Positions 1 through 11,610 of a stretch of 64,000 nucleotides of DNA are shown piece by piece. Source of the stretch: Linum tenue (lineage: Eukaryota > Streptophyta > Magnoliopsida > Malpighiales > Linaceae); the NCBI GenBank assembly GCA_946122785.1, contig CAMGYJ010000004.1, positions 12,236,150 to 12,300,149 on the forward strand, in the 5' to 3' direction. The stretch's first letter is position 1; every line of letters begins with the position of its first letter. The position numbers and the translations under genes were made by a program. Below the pieces are notes generated by a model. The model had not been told where the DNA came from, searched no databases, and worked only from the letters and a program-made list of their open reading frames with translations.

Positions 1-938
1 CTTGTCCAGCCACTAGTATATATGCTTAGCCGAGGTCTATGTCAAAGGCAAGCAAGTCATAAAGTTGTCGAATAAAATCAGTAGTCGTGAGCTCCTTCGA
101 GCTCACTATGGATTAGTCCTGCTCACTTCGAGCAGGGATACCACGTAAAATCCTGATCTTCAGTTTATGCTTGCGATAATTTACGATTTCTACAGATACC
201 TAATATTCTAGACTATAAAAATTACACACTTTTTTATACACATTTTATAATATTATGCATATTTTGTAGTGATTGAACTGTAAGTATTTTTTGTACCATA
301 TATCAACAAACAAGTAACTCATTAAAAAATCATAAAAATTTTAATCGTTTAAAATTAAAAAAGATTAAAAAATATATATGCATTTGGATAGGTGTATTTC
401 AAATGTAAAGTGTTTGAAATATATGCATTTGAAATGGATATATTTGAAATACATGTAATTCAAATTTGTTGTTTGTATACTCATTTGTAGTTTGTTTGTA
501 TTTTGAATTTCATAATTTTTTATTTGAATTTTGAATTTTATGGTTACTTACTACAAATTTTTTCAAATTACATTTTGGTACCTAATTTTCTTACAATTTA
601 GTCCCTAAATTTTACAAAAAGGTCCTGAAATTTTGATGGTAAAATTATATTTGGGTATTTTTTGCCTCACACTGTAGTACCTAAACTTTTAATATTTTAC
701 AAATAGGTCCAATCTTTTGTTAGGAGGTATTTCAAATCACTAGTTGTTGAAATGTATTTGAAGTTGACAAGAGATACACTAGATATGTATTTGGAAATCA
801 CCCATGAATTTGACACAAATCCAATTAGCAAATGTAATTCATATCCAAACACATTATTTAATATTTGAAAATTCAATCACATATACCAGATTCAAATTTG
901 GATGGAAAAAACAAACCGTTAGAAGGGATGGCTGTAAT
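1..938. other. AT-rich intergenic stretch, no gene seen
   Basis: No coding signal was found. Two small perfect hairpins lie side by side near the left edge: gtgagctc/gagctcac at 87-106 and ctgctc/gagcag at 119-135, both with a loop containing ctt. They may be the end of a repeat cut by the window edge. From about 360 to 900 the DNA is a run of tttgaa/aaatttg-rich sequence with no recognised element. Confidence 0.5.
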
Positions 939-1994
939 TAGGGGTGGGCAACGATTCGATTCACATCGGACCGAATCGACTCTTACACAGAATCGGATCG
1001 AACTGTTTATCTTTCGATTCGACTTTGATTCCTGAATTTGGTACATTTTCAGTTTTGATTTGGTCCAGACTGAAACCGTAAAATCAAGCTAAGTACTGGA
1101 CCGAATCGTAATTAAATTAATTGCCTATTTTATTTGCTCTGAGAAGGCAAGTCGACTTTGAGTTGAAAACCCTAGTACCCTACATGACCTATAAATATGA
1201 TACTTTCCCTGACTTTGACTCGCTGCTCCCGCTCCTATAGTCCTACCCTCAAATCAGAGTTCTTATCCGCGTTGCTTCGATCAAGAGAGCTGCTTACTTT
1301 ACCTACACACTATGAACCAAATATTTATATTGTGCCGTCTTTTCATTTTTAATGTTTCAGATATGGAGAAGATGCGAGTAAATGACACCACAGACGCTTC
1401 TGCCAAGTCTGACAACACCACTGCAAATTAGCAAGGTTGAGAATCATTTGTTTTATTGCACTAGTTCTTGGAGTAAGTGTCACTTTGTTAAACTCCTTTC
1501 TAATGCCTTATATCATGTGCTTATATTGCAGAAGAAAGTCTTTCTAATGAATAGTGGAAATTCTGGAGATTGGGAGGTCCAACGTGCACTCTGGAAATGG
1601 AAATGAAAATGGAAGATTAGAGAAGCAATTAGTTAGACTACCTTTGAGATTGAATAAAAAGACTTTTGTCTTTTAGTTAAGTAGTTCTTGTTTAGCTTTT
1701 TGCATAATATTTTGGAACATGTGGGTTTTAAGAATTGTGGAGTATTTAAATTGGTATAATTTGATTACTTCTTTTTATGTAGTTATATTTTTTTAATTCT
1801 TGTTTTGTCTTTTCAGAGTGATTTTATTCGAATAAAAGATTAGTCGGTCCAATGGGATGGTCCAGATCGAATCGATCCATATATAGTTTGATCCGGACCA
1901 AATCAAAGTAATAACGATTCGGCTTTGATCCTTGATTTAGAAGAAATTTTGATCCGGTCCGAGGATAATTTGGTCCAGTCTTGGGTTACTCACC
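939..1994 (+). mobile_element. Decayed non-autonomous hAT-like element
   Basis: The left end begins taggggtgggcaac, a typical plant hAT terminus, followed by repeats of the motif gatt-cgg/ggacc-gaatcg. The same motifs return in inverted sense at 1850-1990, as expected for subterminal repeats. Between them, after a likely splice acceptor (tttcag) at about 1360, a short reading frame starts at 1363 (MEKMRVNDTTDAS...) and stops at 1429. It resembles the start of a transposase whose remainder was deleted. No 8-bp target duplication was found, so the right end is approximate. The hAT assignment rests on the terminus only. Confidence 0.5.
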
Positions 1995-2344
1995 TTCCAA
2001 TCCATCTCCAGCCCAACGCTGCATTTAGCCTTGCTGGCTCTTTACTCTTCACTTTCTCTCCCGTTCTCTCGTCCCCTTCCGCTTGCTTCTGGTCTTGCTG
2101 CGATTCTGATTTCTCTTTTGAGATTTTTTTCATTCCCAATTCTCGTTAATTTTACCGTTCTTGCTTAACAGTTTTAGCATTGAAATTCATTGATCTCGTG
2201 GAGATTGAATTAGAGATTTGCCCTTCAGTCTTGATCCTCTGGAGATTCCTAATAATTGTGCACTTGCTCTCTCACCGTATTTCCAGCCATTGAAAGTCAC
2301 GTCAGCACAAAACGGACTCTATTAATGGAATTGGACGGAGACTA
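1995..2344. other. Spacer, nothing recognised
   Basis: A 350-bp spacer between two hAT-type elements. It holds a short pyrimidine-rich open stretch with no family resemblance. Nothing was seen that supports a gene. Confidence 0.4.
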
Positions 2345-2352
2345 ACGAAGAG

Positions 2353-2992
2353 CAGTGGCGGAGCCAGCATTTCAAACCACCCCTGTCCTCTTTTCATAAT
2401 ATAAATATATAAAAATTTAATTAAAATTAATTATATCTGCATAATTCATTCATAGATTAAAAATAACCGACTATACAATCAATATTTTTAACAACCACGG
2501 AGAGATGTCATATTGTGAAAGAAACGCAAAAACATTCGTCGTTTACACTATTAAATAAGTCTTTTTCAATGTATCTCACTAAATTAGCATTAGCAAATTG
2601 GTTCCCAAATCAACTTGAAACTTGTTTTTAATATAACTCAAAACTAAAAATGCTCTTTTTACATTTGCAATTGTAATTCGTAAAATCAAAACTAGTGAAA
2701 TTGTCGATGTCGCTAGACAATTTCAGGTTTGTTGGGAAAAATCGAATAGGCATAAGGAGAAAAGAGATCTGATTAGGTTTTTATTGCAATTAGAATTCGT
2801 TTATAGTATAATAAATTAACTTTATGTCAATTTTTGAATAAGTAATGAGTTGTATTGTAGTGACAAAAATACTCTAATACTACTTATAGGCGTTGTTTGC
2901 ATCACCAATATACATATATATAACAGATTTTTGTTCCTCCGAAATTTATCCCTGTCCCGGGACAAGGCCCAATGGGCCTCCCTCCGCCTATG
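2353..2992. mobile_element. Non-autonomous hAT (Tip100-type ends), complete
   Basis: Imperfect terminal inverted repeats: the left end reads cagtggcggagccagc, and the right end reads on the complement cataggcggagggagg. The element is flanked by an exact 8-bp direct repeat, acgaagag, at 2345-2352 and 2993-3000, which is the hAT target duplication. The 640-bp interior is AT-rich and has no transposase. The cagtggcggagcca terminus is typical of Tip100-like hAT elements in plants. It lies just upstream of the relic glucosidase 3' end. Confidence 0.9.
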
Positions 2993-3058
2993 ACGAAGAG
3001 TGATATGTTTTAATAATTCGAGTTACTAAAATTTTTTGTAGTGACAAGTTCGTAAGTA

Positions 3059-3953
3059 ATCTGCTTGCTGGTACACCAGTTTCGCCTCCTGACCCAGCCC
3101 AAGGGCCCAAGCGAAAACAATCTGCCCAGCAGCTTACCGTAATTAATCAATGCTACTGTGTAATATCCGCCTTGACGACGAGGGAATAATGATGAAGAAG
3201 AAGCATAAGAAGGATCTCCGACGTCACTACGTACACTGACCATGATCGTGATGAATACATGCAGTGTATAAGACATGCATCACGATGATGGGCAGTTGGC
3301 CTTGTGATCTGATTGATCATTTTCCTTTCTTTGTGTGTGTGTGTGACAGTAAACTGTTGTTGTTCAGTGAACCACGACGGATGATATGTTGTACTGTGTA
3401 CTGTTGCTGCTGTGTTTCCCCCAACAGCTAGCTATAGCCTCTATTATTAAACAAATGGTGATTCGTGAATCCGTGATTAATTAGTACGTATTCCTTGCTT
3501 CTCAAAATAAAGAAAATAAAATGAAACGAAACGAAAGGAAAGGAAGCCATGATCAGTGGACAATAATAAAATTCACAGTTTTGACCCTCCAGTACGTGGT
3601 ACTGTGATGCAAAGGGTCGTGTACGTACGTTCTCCCAGAAGCCGCGGCCCGTGTTCAATTTACACTAGCAGCCGAGCTGGCTGGTCCAGCCTTCTTCGCT
3701 GCGCCGGGCCGGCCCAATGACCTTGCCGGCAGGAATGGGGAATTGGAGAGTGAGTGGTGACTTGACTAGCAGAGGGATAAGAAGCTTGAACGTGGCAGAC
3801 AAAGATAGTTGATTTTTCCATCTGGAAATTGTATTCTTCCGGTCGACGTACATGTCTTCAATTAATCTCGAAATTTGGCCTGAAGTGGAAATTGAAAAAG
3901 ATCGTTTAAAATATGGCTGTTCACATCTACCCACTCGTACGAGTGATCCCATT
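3059..3953 (+). pseudogene. Relic 3' end of a GH1 beta-glucosidase plus 3' flank
   Basis: From about 3059 the sequence follows the last part of the GH1 gene at 38628 onward. Shared segments include the codons around CWYTSF, the run cagcccaagggccc, the end gctactgtgtaa (stop 3161-3163), the 3' UTR with tgatcgtgatgaatacatgcag, and the downstream block ending near the tcgtacgagt motif (3935-3945; 39440-39450). The coding part has indels and no upstream exons. It lies in the same orientation as the intact gene, about 35 kb away. It is probably what remains of a tandem GH1 duplicate. Its 5' part is missing, and a hAT element (2353-2992) ends 67 bp upstream. Confidence 0.85.
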
Positions 3954-4217
3954 GCTAGGCAGAGAGGATTTGTACCAAGGGCTTGAAATAAGTTGACTAG
4001 AGATAAATATTCTAGAGAAGAAAAAATAGTTTCATAGGGAGAAATATTATAATTTTGTAATGTAGGTTATATTATTATTTTTTTAGATATATTAATTCAC
4101 AGGTTTTACTTAACGGGTTTAGTAGAATACCGACGAGTACACCGCAGACTTCTGTACACCCTTTTTGCACACGGTCAATTATTTTTCTTATTGTTTCTTT
4201 CGAGTTTTTTTTATCCC

Positions 4218-5382
4218 CCTTGAGTCGGGATGGGATACGGTGACATCCCTCAAGGGGTTGTGAGTTTGACAACCAAAGACAATTTGGGTAGTGCAAAAAG
4301 AATCTTATTAATTACTTTCCTTTTATATTAATTACATTTTGGGAAATTAAAACACATATTAAATATATTGTTTTAATTTAAAATTTAAATCCTATCACAA
4401 ATATATTTCTCTCTCTTCCTATCTCTTTCTTCCTTTTCCAGGAGCCAGTGACTCCGACCGGCAGACCTTCTCCAGTGAAATCCTTTAATCACACTCGCTC
4501 TGGGAACCTATAAAAAAGTACCACTCCGTCAATGTACTAATGGTAATGATTTTTGTCTAGTGGTACGTAAAAACTACCGAAGGTATCGTACCAGTGATTC
4601 ACTGGTACGCTACCACTAGTCACTGGTACGATACCTCTAGTCATTGGTACACACCAGAGAGTAGTGGTAGCGTACCAGTAGCGCCTACCAGATGGTAGTG
4701 GTACCAAACGATAGTGGTATGCTACCACTAAGATCTGGGTACTACCATATGGTAGTACCACTAGCAGCTACTAGATGCTAGTGGCACGCTATCAGATGAA
4801 AATCAATACCACTAGTTTAAAATAAAAAATAAAAACAGATCTGAAAATAGAAAGGATGAGGAAAGGGGGAGTTTGTGACATCGGGTAGGGACCTCGTGGC
4901 AGTGGTGATGGGAGGCAGAGGCGGCGTCTCCAGCGTTGGAGGGATGGCGACGCAGCGGTGTTGGGAGGGCGAGAGGGCTGCGACAGTGGTGGGAGGCGGA
5001 GGGCACGACGAGGCGGTGGGAGGGCTGCGGCGCGGGGCTGTAGCGATGTGGTGGTGGGAGGCGGAGGGCGTAACGGTCGGCGGGAGGACTCCGGCGGTGT
5101 TGGCAGAAGAGAGAGAGGGAAGAGATGAGAGGAAGAAGAAGAAGAAAAGGACGAAAAAGAAGAATGGTTGGTGATGGCGGTAGAGAGAGAGAAGAGAAAT
5201 AGAGTTAATTAGGGTTATTGATAATTAATAGGGGTAATGATCTAATGTGGTACATTTTTTCGTCCAAAAATACCGTTAATTTGAAAATAGGAAGAAGAGA
5301 ATGAAATAAAAGGTTAAAATGTGGGTAGCGAAATTCACAACCCCCTTAAGGGATGTCACCGTATCCCATCCTCCCTTGAGTC
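4218..5382. mobile_element. Non-autonomous Mutator-like element, copy 1
   Basis: The element runs 4227-5373 and is flanked by the 9-bp direct repeat ccttgagtc (4218-4226, 5374-5382). The terminal inverted repeats are about 50 bp, reading gggatgggatacggtgacat from the left and its complement on the right. The 9-bp duplication fits the Mutator superfamily. Inside are an array of tggtac/gtacca palindromes (about 4515-4815) and a GC-rich segment (about 4860-5110) that contrasts with the AT-rich surroundings and may be captured host DNA. No transposase is present. It belongs to the same family as the element at 14896-16177. Confidence 0.9.
4515..4815. repeat. Array of tggtac/ccactag palindromes
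   Basis: The unit is a variable form of actggtacgctaccactag, repeated in both orientations. The strand reads almost the same in either direction, so it could fold into many alternative hairpins. The same array type recurs in the sister element at 15515-15895, so it is an element-specific feature rather than a local microsatellite. Confidence 0.75.
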
Positions 5383-5717
5383 GCCTGGCTGGCGATTACC
5401 CAAGTTCTCTATGTTCTCCAGTTGTCCCTCCGGCAAACCAGCGACGCCTACTCTCCATCTTCCTCCATTGGTCGGCCGTCTCCATATTCGTTCCTTTTGT
5501 AAGGGTTATGAACTTGTGTGTTGTATTGATGTATGCAAGGGTATTTAATACCCATGAGTGTACATGCATACAAGTAGGAGAAGGAATTACAAATATACAA
5601 GGACACATAATCTTAATGCTATACGGATAAAGTCTTATCCGAGTTTTTCTAGCTCCGATTTTCTAGGAGGGCGATTAACGACGACTGCGCTAGGGTATCT
5701 CATTTTTCAGCGCCGTC

Positions 5718-7431
5718 ATGGCGTCGGCGACAGAACCGCCGGCCGGTGGGGGGTTGCCCCCAGATCTGCTATCGGGCCAATGACGCCCGCCATCTGCTTC
5801 GTCATCTCCCAACCCGAAAGGGGATAAGGAGGCGCAACAAGCCAAGAAGAAAGCAAAACCAACAACGACAGTTCCGGCGACCGAGACCTTTGCTGAGGAC
5901 GTAACCATGGAAGCTAAAGCGGAACAGATGCGAACTCCGCCAACCCATACTCCACAAAGCTCTGCATGGACACACGGGATGGGAGCGGCACGCCGTCTGT
6001 TCGGCGAGGATGCGAGAACGGAGGAATGGTACGTACCGGATTCAGACTCAGAAGATGTAGCCGCGGCAATGAGGGATGATGGGAAAGAAACCGGAAGTGA
6101 CGATGAAGATGATCCTCTCTACCCGCCCATACCTTTCTCAGGGGCAGAGGAGCGACAATACTGCCGGCAATGGAGATCGGCGCTAGTGGTCAAGGTTCTA
6201 GGGCGCTCAACCTCCTACACGGCGATCTCTCGAAGACTGAATGCGATCTAGGCTAAGGAGGGAGAAATCCAAGTCACATCGACCAAGAACGGATACTATC
6301 TAGTGCGCTTTACGAGGGGAATTGACTACGAGCGTGCAATCACGGGCGAGCCATCGATGATGGGGGAAAACTACCTTACTGTTCACATATGGGATAAGGA
6401 TTTTGATCCCTACAACCATGCTATTTCGTCCACCCTGGTCTGGGCTCGTTTACTTGAGATACTGATGCAATATTTTCATCCTGATGCTGTAATGAAGATT
6501 GGTAAGCGTATTGGCAAACCGATCCGGGTTGATCAGGCCACCAGAACAGGGGCGCGGAGCGACTACGCTCAGGTTTGTGTCCAAGTAGATTTTACCAAGC
6601 TTCTCTCTCAATTCCGAATCCATTGAAAGAAGTACTTTATCCAGTACGAGGGTTTGGAAAAAACCTGTTTGAACTGTGGGACATATAATGCATATAGTAC
6701 CTGCAAGTGCACCCAACCGGCAGATCATATGGAATCGGACACCGTGGAGGTACCTAGAGAACCGGTAAGACTGTCCCAGACACGTTCTATGGCGAATGGA
6801 TGATTGCTAAACGAAAGCCACGGGGCCCACGCCGAGACCAACAAGCAAATCAACGGGAAAAGTCTGGGGATGAGACAGGAAAAGAGAAAGCAAATGTTGT
6901 ATCAGGTTCTAGGTTCCAAGCGCTATACGTAGAGGAGGACACAACATGCATGGCGAACCATGCAAAGGGGAGGTTGGGGGAACCCGAAATAGAGAGGGGG
7001 CACTCCTCTCTCCCGAGGGACCAGTCGCAAGACAAAACGGGGAAAACGACCAAGGCTAAGCCTAAGCAATCTGCGGCCTCGAAGGGGACAGTTCCTACAC
7101 TGGCCACGATCCATACTCAAGGAGATAAGGGTTTGAAGGTGACTGCCCAAAAAACAACAGCGGTTAAGGGTAAGAGCCCCCTCCAGGCTCTGAATGTGGA
7201 GGATGATGGGGGAGTCTCCACGCACCAGGTGCTTTCCCCTTACCCAACCATTCCAACTGCCTTGTGCAGTAACCCAGGGGTCCGAATGCAGGCAGGAGGT
7301 TCTACCCTCGGGATCTGCCTATGAACAGACCTCCTGATGACGATGGAGTGTCTGTCACCTCACCGCGACTGAATCTCTTGACGGAAGAAGCACCGAGACA
7401 AATGGATGGGATCACTCCATCCGAGAATTAG
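5718..7431 (+). pseudogene. LINE ORF1 (DUF4283-type nucleic-acid-binding protein), broken
   Basis: ORF1 of plant L1 elements binds element RNA. The chosen start is the ATG at 5718 (MASATEPPAGGG), 77 bp inside the element. An acidic region (about 6040-6110) is followed by a DUF4283-like block with LVVKVLGRSTSYTAISRRLNAI-type residues at about 6160-6250, continuing after a TAG (6249-6251) through 6303-6626. A cysteine cluster CLNCG...CKC near 6670-6715 corresponds to the usual CCHC knuckle, but the histidine is not in place. Breaks: TGA 5781-5783, TAG 6249-6251, TGA 6624-6626 and a frame change before 6800. The lysine- and threonine-rich tail runs in another frame to 7324 and possibly 7431. Confidence 0.8.
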
Positions 7432-7465
7432 TAACAGGGAGTTACCTCTTTCCCTAACTAATCTT

Positions 7466-10400
7466 ATGTTAGTCAAGATTTTTTCTTGGAATTGCAGGGG
7501 TGCGGGTAGTCGTACTTTTCTTCGCGTATTTAAAGATATCGTAGAAAATATCGACCGGATATAGTAATTATTGTGGAGCCTCGCATTAGTGGGGACCGAG
7601 TTAATGAAGTTGTTCGGGATATGGGTTTTGATAGTAAATTGATTATCGAGTGGGATTTTCGGGAGGGATTTGGATAGCTTGGAATGCAGTCGATTTTACC
7701 ATCACAAGAATGAACACTCACTCACAGTGTTTACATGTGCAGGTGCAGGTTCCGAATTCTAGCAACCCACCTTGGCATCTCTCTGCCATATACGGGAATC
7801 CAGGCCCTGTTCAAAGAAAAGAACTCTGGCAGGAGGTTCGCAGAATAGCTGAGGATCAGGATCACCCATGGGTTTTAGTGGGGGACTTCAACTCAATTAT
7901 CAGTCCCGGAGAGAAGCTTGGAGGAGCACCTTTTGATGCCTCCAGGATACGTGACTTTCAGGATTGTATCCATGATACTAGTCTAATCGATCTCGGCTTC
8001 ACGGGTGCTCCATTTACTTGGTTCCGTCGGGGGATCCGGGAACGCCTGGATAGAGGGATGGTGAATGCGGACTGGGCCACGGTCTTCCCTGAGACTAATG
8101 TCCGCCACCTGCCACGCTTGAAGTCGGACCATCGGCCGATTTTGATCTCAACGCAAGCTCCAACTCAGCCGGCGGGGCAGAAGCCATTTCGCTTTATGGC
8201 GGCTTGGTTAACTCATGAGGAATTCCAGCAAATGACAACTAACGCTTGGGAGAAAGGAAAAGGCTTCAAAGCATCGGCCGAGGCTTTTGCTAGGGACGCC
8301 ACACATTGGAATCGAACAGTCTTCGGGCACATTCAGAGGAGGAAAGATCAGCTGGTTCGACGGCTTGAGAGGTTAGAAAGCATGGATAGAGGGCCAGTGG
8401 ATAGTGACGAAGTCCTCCGGGTGCGGGAGGAGCTTGAGTTAGTGTTGCTGCAAGAGGAAGTCACTTGGTGCCAAAAATCACGCCTTGAATGGATCGCTTC
8501 GGGGGACCGGAACACGAAGTTCTTCCATTTGCGTACCCTTTGTCGCCGTAAAAGGAACTGAATTCTTATGTTAAAAAACTTGGCAGGCGAATGGGTAGAA
8601 GATCAAGACGAGTTGAAAGATATGGAGATGAGGTTTTTCAAGCTGCTGTACACAAACGAGGGTGGTGATTTACAACATCTCCCAGCTGATTTCCCACTTA
8701 TAGAGTCAAGTCGCTGGGAAGAGGTTGATAAGCCGTTGACGAGTGAAGAAGTGGCGCAGACAGTGCGCTCTATGGGAGCGCTGAAAGCGCCAGGAAAAGA
8801 TGGACTGAGTCCGATTTTTTTCCAGAAATGTTGGGCCACCGTAGGAGAATCGTTGGGGAAACTGGTAAAAGATTGTTGGGAAGACCCGGGCAGAATCAAG
8901 CAGATCAATGAGACGGTTTTGGTTCTTATTCCGAAGGTGCAACAGCCTACTCTCATTGAGCAGTTCCGTCCCATCAGCCTCTGTAATGTAGCGTACAAAG
9001 CTATTACCAAAGGGCTGGCAGAGAGATTAAAACTTCTGATGCCGACCCTGGTACGTGAGACTCAGACCAGTTTCGTTCCAGGACGTCATATTACTGACAA
9101 TGTCTGCATTCTTCAAGAGGTGGTTCATTCTATGCGCGCGAAGAAAGGGCAGAAAGGTTGGATGACGCTGAAGATCGATTTGGCTAAAGCGTACGACAGG
9201 ATTAGATGGGACTTCGTACAGAACACCTTGCAAGCGGCAGGGGCCCCTGAGAAATTTGTGGCTGTCACGATGGCGTGCATCACTTCGGCCACCATGCAAG
9301 TTCAATGGAACAGCGGACTCAGTGACTCCTTCTCCCCGACGAGAGGATTACGCCAGGGCTGCCCTCTCTCTCCATACTTATTCACGCTTTGTATGGAAAG
9401 GATGGGCCATTTGATTGATAACTCAGTTCGAACGGGAAGCTGGAAACTGATGAAGCTTAGTGCGGATGGGCTAGCCCTGTCTCATCTCTTCTTCGCGGAC
9501 GATCTCATTTTGTTTGGGGAGGCGAGTACTGAGCAGGTACAGGTGATCCTACACTGCTTCGAAATTTTTGGAGCTGCCTCAGGACAACAAGTGAGCAAGC
9601 CGAAATTCAGGGTCTTTTTTTCGGGAAATGTCCTTGCACCCTCTCGCCATAGCCTGTCTGCAGCGTTTGGCATTCCCGAAACAGCCAACCTGGGGCGCTA
9701 TCTGGGAGTACCGGTTATACATGACCGTGTTTCCAAAGCTACCTATACAGCTTTAATAGACAGGATTGATTCGCGACTCGCAGGCTGGAAAGCAGCAACT
9801 ATGTCGTTGGCAGGACGTATCACTCTAGCGCAATCAGTACTCTCCTTCCTCCCAACGTATACTATGCAGACTGCCTTGCTCCCTGCTAGTGTCCGGGATT
9901 ACATTGATCGGAAGATTCGAGCTTTCGTGTGGGGAAGCACGGATCAAGGGACGAAAATCCACTTAGTGGATTGGGAGACAATCTTCCGGGCTAAAGCGGA
10001 AGGTGGCCTGGGGCTTAGGGATTCGATTAGGACCAATGACGCTTATATGCTAAAAATTGTGTGGCGGCTCATCACCAAGCCGGAGGAGCTGTGGGCCAGA
10101 GTTGTTCGAGCCAAATACCTCCGCCAAATGGCTGATGGCTGGGTTGCTAGATTGACGGGTCGCATCTCCAACCTTTGGAGAGGAGTTCTTCGAGTTCGCC
10201 ACCTGGTGGAGGAAGCTACAAGCTGGAACATAAGAACGGGAAGTTGGCAAGGTTCTGGAGTGATAGATGGCTGGCGGACGGGACCATCCTCAAGGATTTA
10301 GCACCAAATGTCCCGGAAGCGCTACTTCAAGTGCCAGTCGCGGAGTTCGTGCTAAATGGTGAGTGGAACAAAGATTTCCTTGATGCTTACTTACCCTCGT

Positions 10401-11548
10401 CTACTTTTTCGCAGGTGCTGATGCATCCGGTTCTCATGGAGGCCGAGGACGACGTGCGGGTCTGGCGACTAACAGAAGATGGCGCATTCTCCTTACGCAC
10501 AGTCTATAAAATCATCAAAGGGGGAGAGGCACCAGCGACGGGACACCCGGTGAGGAGGACCCTTTGGCGGACGGCAACGATGCAGCGCGTGCGAAGCTTC
10601 CTTTGGTTGATGAATCATAGTCGTTTGCTCACCAATGCAGAATGCTATAGGAGACACCTCACCAATAACGATGGATGCAAAATTTGCGGAGGAGAGAACG
10701 AGACGACGATGCACGTCATGCGCGATTGTGCATTTGCCAAAGCGACATGGGCGAACCTACTGGAGGGAGAGCCGGATGCACGTTTCTTTGAGCCAGACAT
10801 CAATCACTGGTCTCTGCATTACCTATCTGGGCGCAACGATATTATCGACTCTGCTTTGTTTGCAGGTACGTGTTGGCTTCTGTGGAAGAACCGGAATAGC
10901 TTCTTATTCGAGGGCAAGCTGAAAACCTATGCAAAAATCCAGTTTGACACTAAGCAGCTCAGAAATCAGATTCAGTCTGCATTCGAGAAAGAGAGCCGTA
11001 TATTCGGAGATGGGGGACTCCGCGAGCGCCAGCTAATTTGCTGGCAGCAACCACAACAAGGATGGGTGTGTATCAACACCGATGGATCAGTGATACACTC
11101 CCAAGGGAGTACGACCTGTGGCGGCATTGTGAGGGGAGACGATGGACGCTTCATTAGAGCTTTCTCGGCGAACCTTGGCGGGGGTTCAATCACGAGGGCA
11201 AAGCTGGCTGGAATTGTGCATGGGTTGAAGCTTGCCTGAGAAGAAGGGGCTAGGAAGGTTGTCCTGCAGACAGACTCCACGACTGCGCTGGCCTTGATAG
11301 AGTCGGCCACTCCTACTCACCCACACTACAGGAGTGTCGCGGAGATAAGACAATGGATTAACAGGGATTGGCAAGTGAGACTAGAGCATGTGTTTCGCGA
11401 AGCAAACTATCTAGCTGACTACCTCACTTCTTTTGGACATTCCCTGCCTGTAGGGATGCATGATTTTCACGTTCTGAGTAGTACGCTTTTGTACTGGCTG
11501 TATTTTGATCGGGTTAAGGTTCAAACACCCCGTATGGTTAATGCATAA
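7466..11548 (+). pseudogene. LINE ORF2: endonuclease-reverse transcriptase-RNase H, broken
   Basis: The start is the ATG at 7466 (MLVKIFSWNCRGAGS), the usual start of the apurinic-type endonuclease. Domains in order: endonuclease with GDFNSI (about 7885) and SDHRPI (about 8130); reverse transcriptase with KAPGKDG, FRPISLCN, DLAKAYDRIRWDF and catalytic FADD at 9492-9503; a zf-RVT Cys/His cluster at about 10670-10735; and an Archaea-like RNase H (NTDGS to LADYL) at about 11070-11420. Breaks: a one-base loss near 7555, TGA 8559-8561, a one-base loss near 10235 and TGA 11237-11239 replacing Trp. In RNase H the motif normally AEL reads AKL (codon 11201-11203), so a catalytic glutamate is lost. Plant L1 elements with this RNase H type are known. 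Confidence 0.9.
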
Positions 11549-11610
11549 AGGTTGGGGCGCCCTTTAAGCGCTCCGTTTTCGAAAGAAAAAAAAAAGATAA
11601 AGTCTTATCC

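Larger units (their letters stand above)
5641..11595 (+). mobile_element. LINE (plant L1 clade with RNase H), full-length structure
   Basis: The element is bounded by 15-bp target duplications gataaagtcttatcc at 5626-5640 and 11596-11610. It has a short 5' UTR, ORF1, ORF2 and a poly(A) tail at about 11584-11595. At nearly 6 kb it appears to be a full-length insertion, unlike the other LINEs here. Both ORFs are broken by stops and frameshifts, so this copy cannot move by itself. A stem-loop, ggggcgc/gcgctcc at 11554-11574, sits just before the tail and may be the 3' recognition structure used in target-primed reverse transcription. That last role is inferred. Confidence 0.93.

Noticed and set aside
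939..1994. Exact 8-bp duplication for the first hAT-like element
   Set aside because: gctgtaat on the left has no match at the right end. The element is truncated or mutated there.
4875..5174. 99-residue Gly/Val-rich frame in the first Mutator element
   Set aside because: GC-rich composition gives long frames on several strands. No motif, and it ends in a Lys run from a purine tract.
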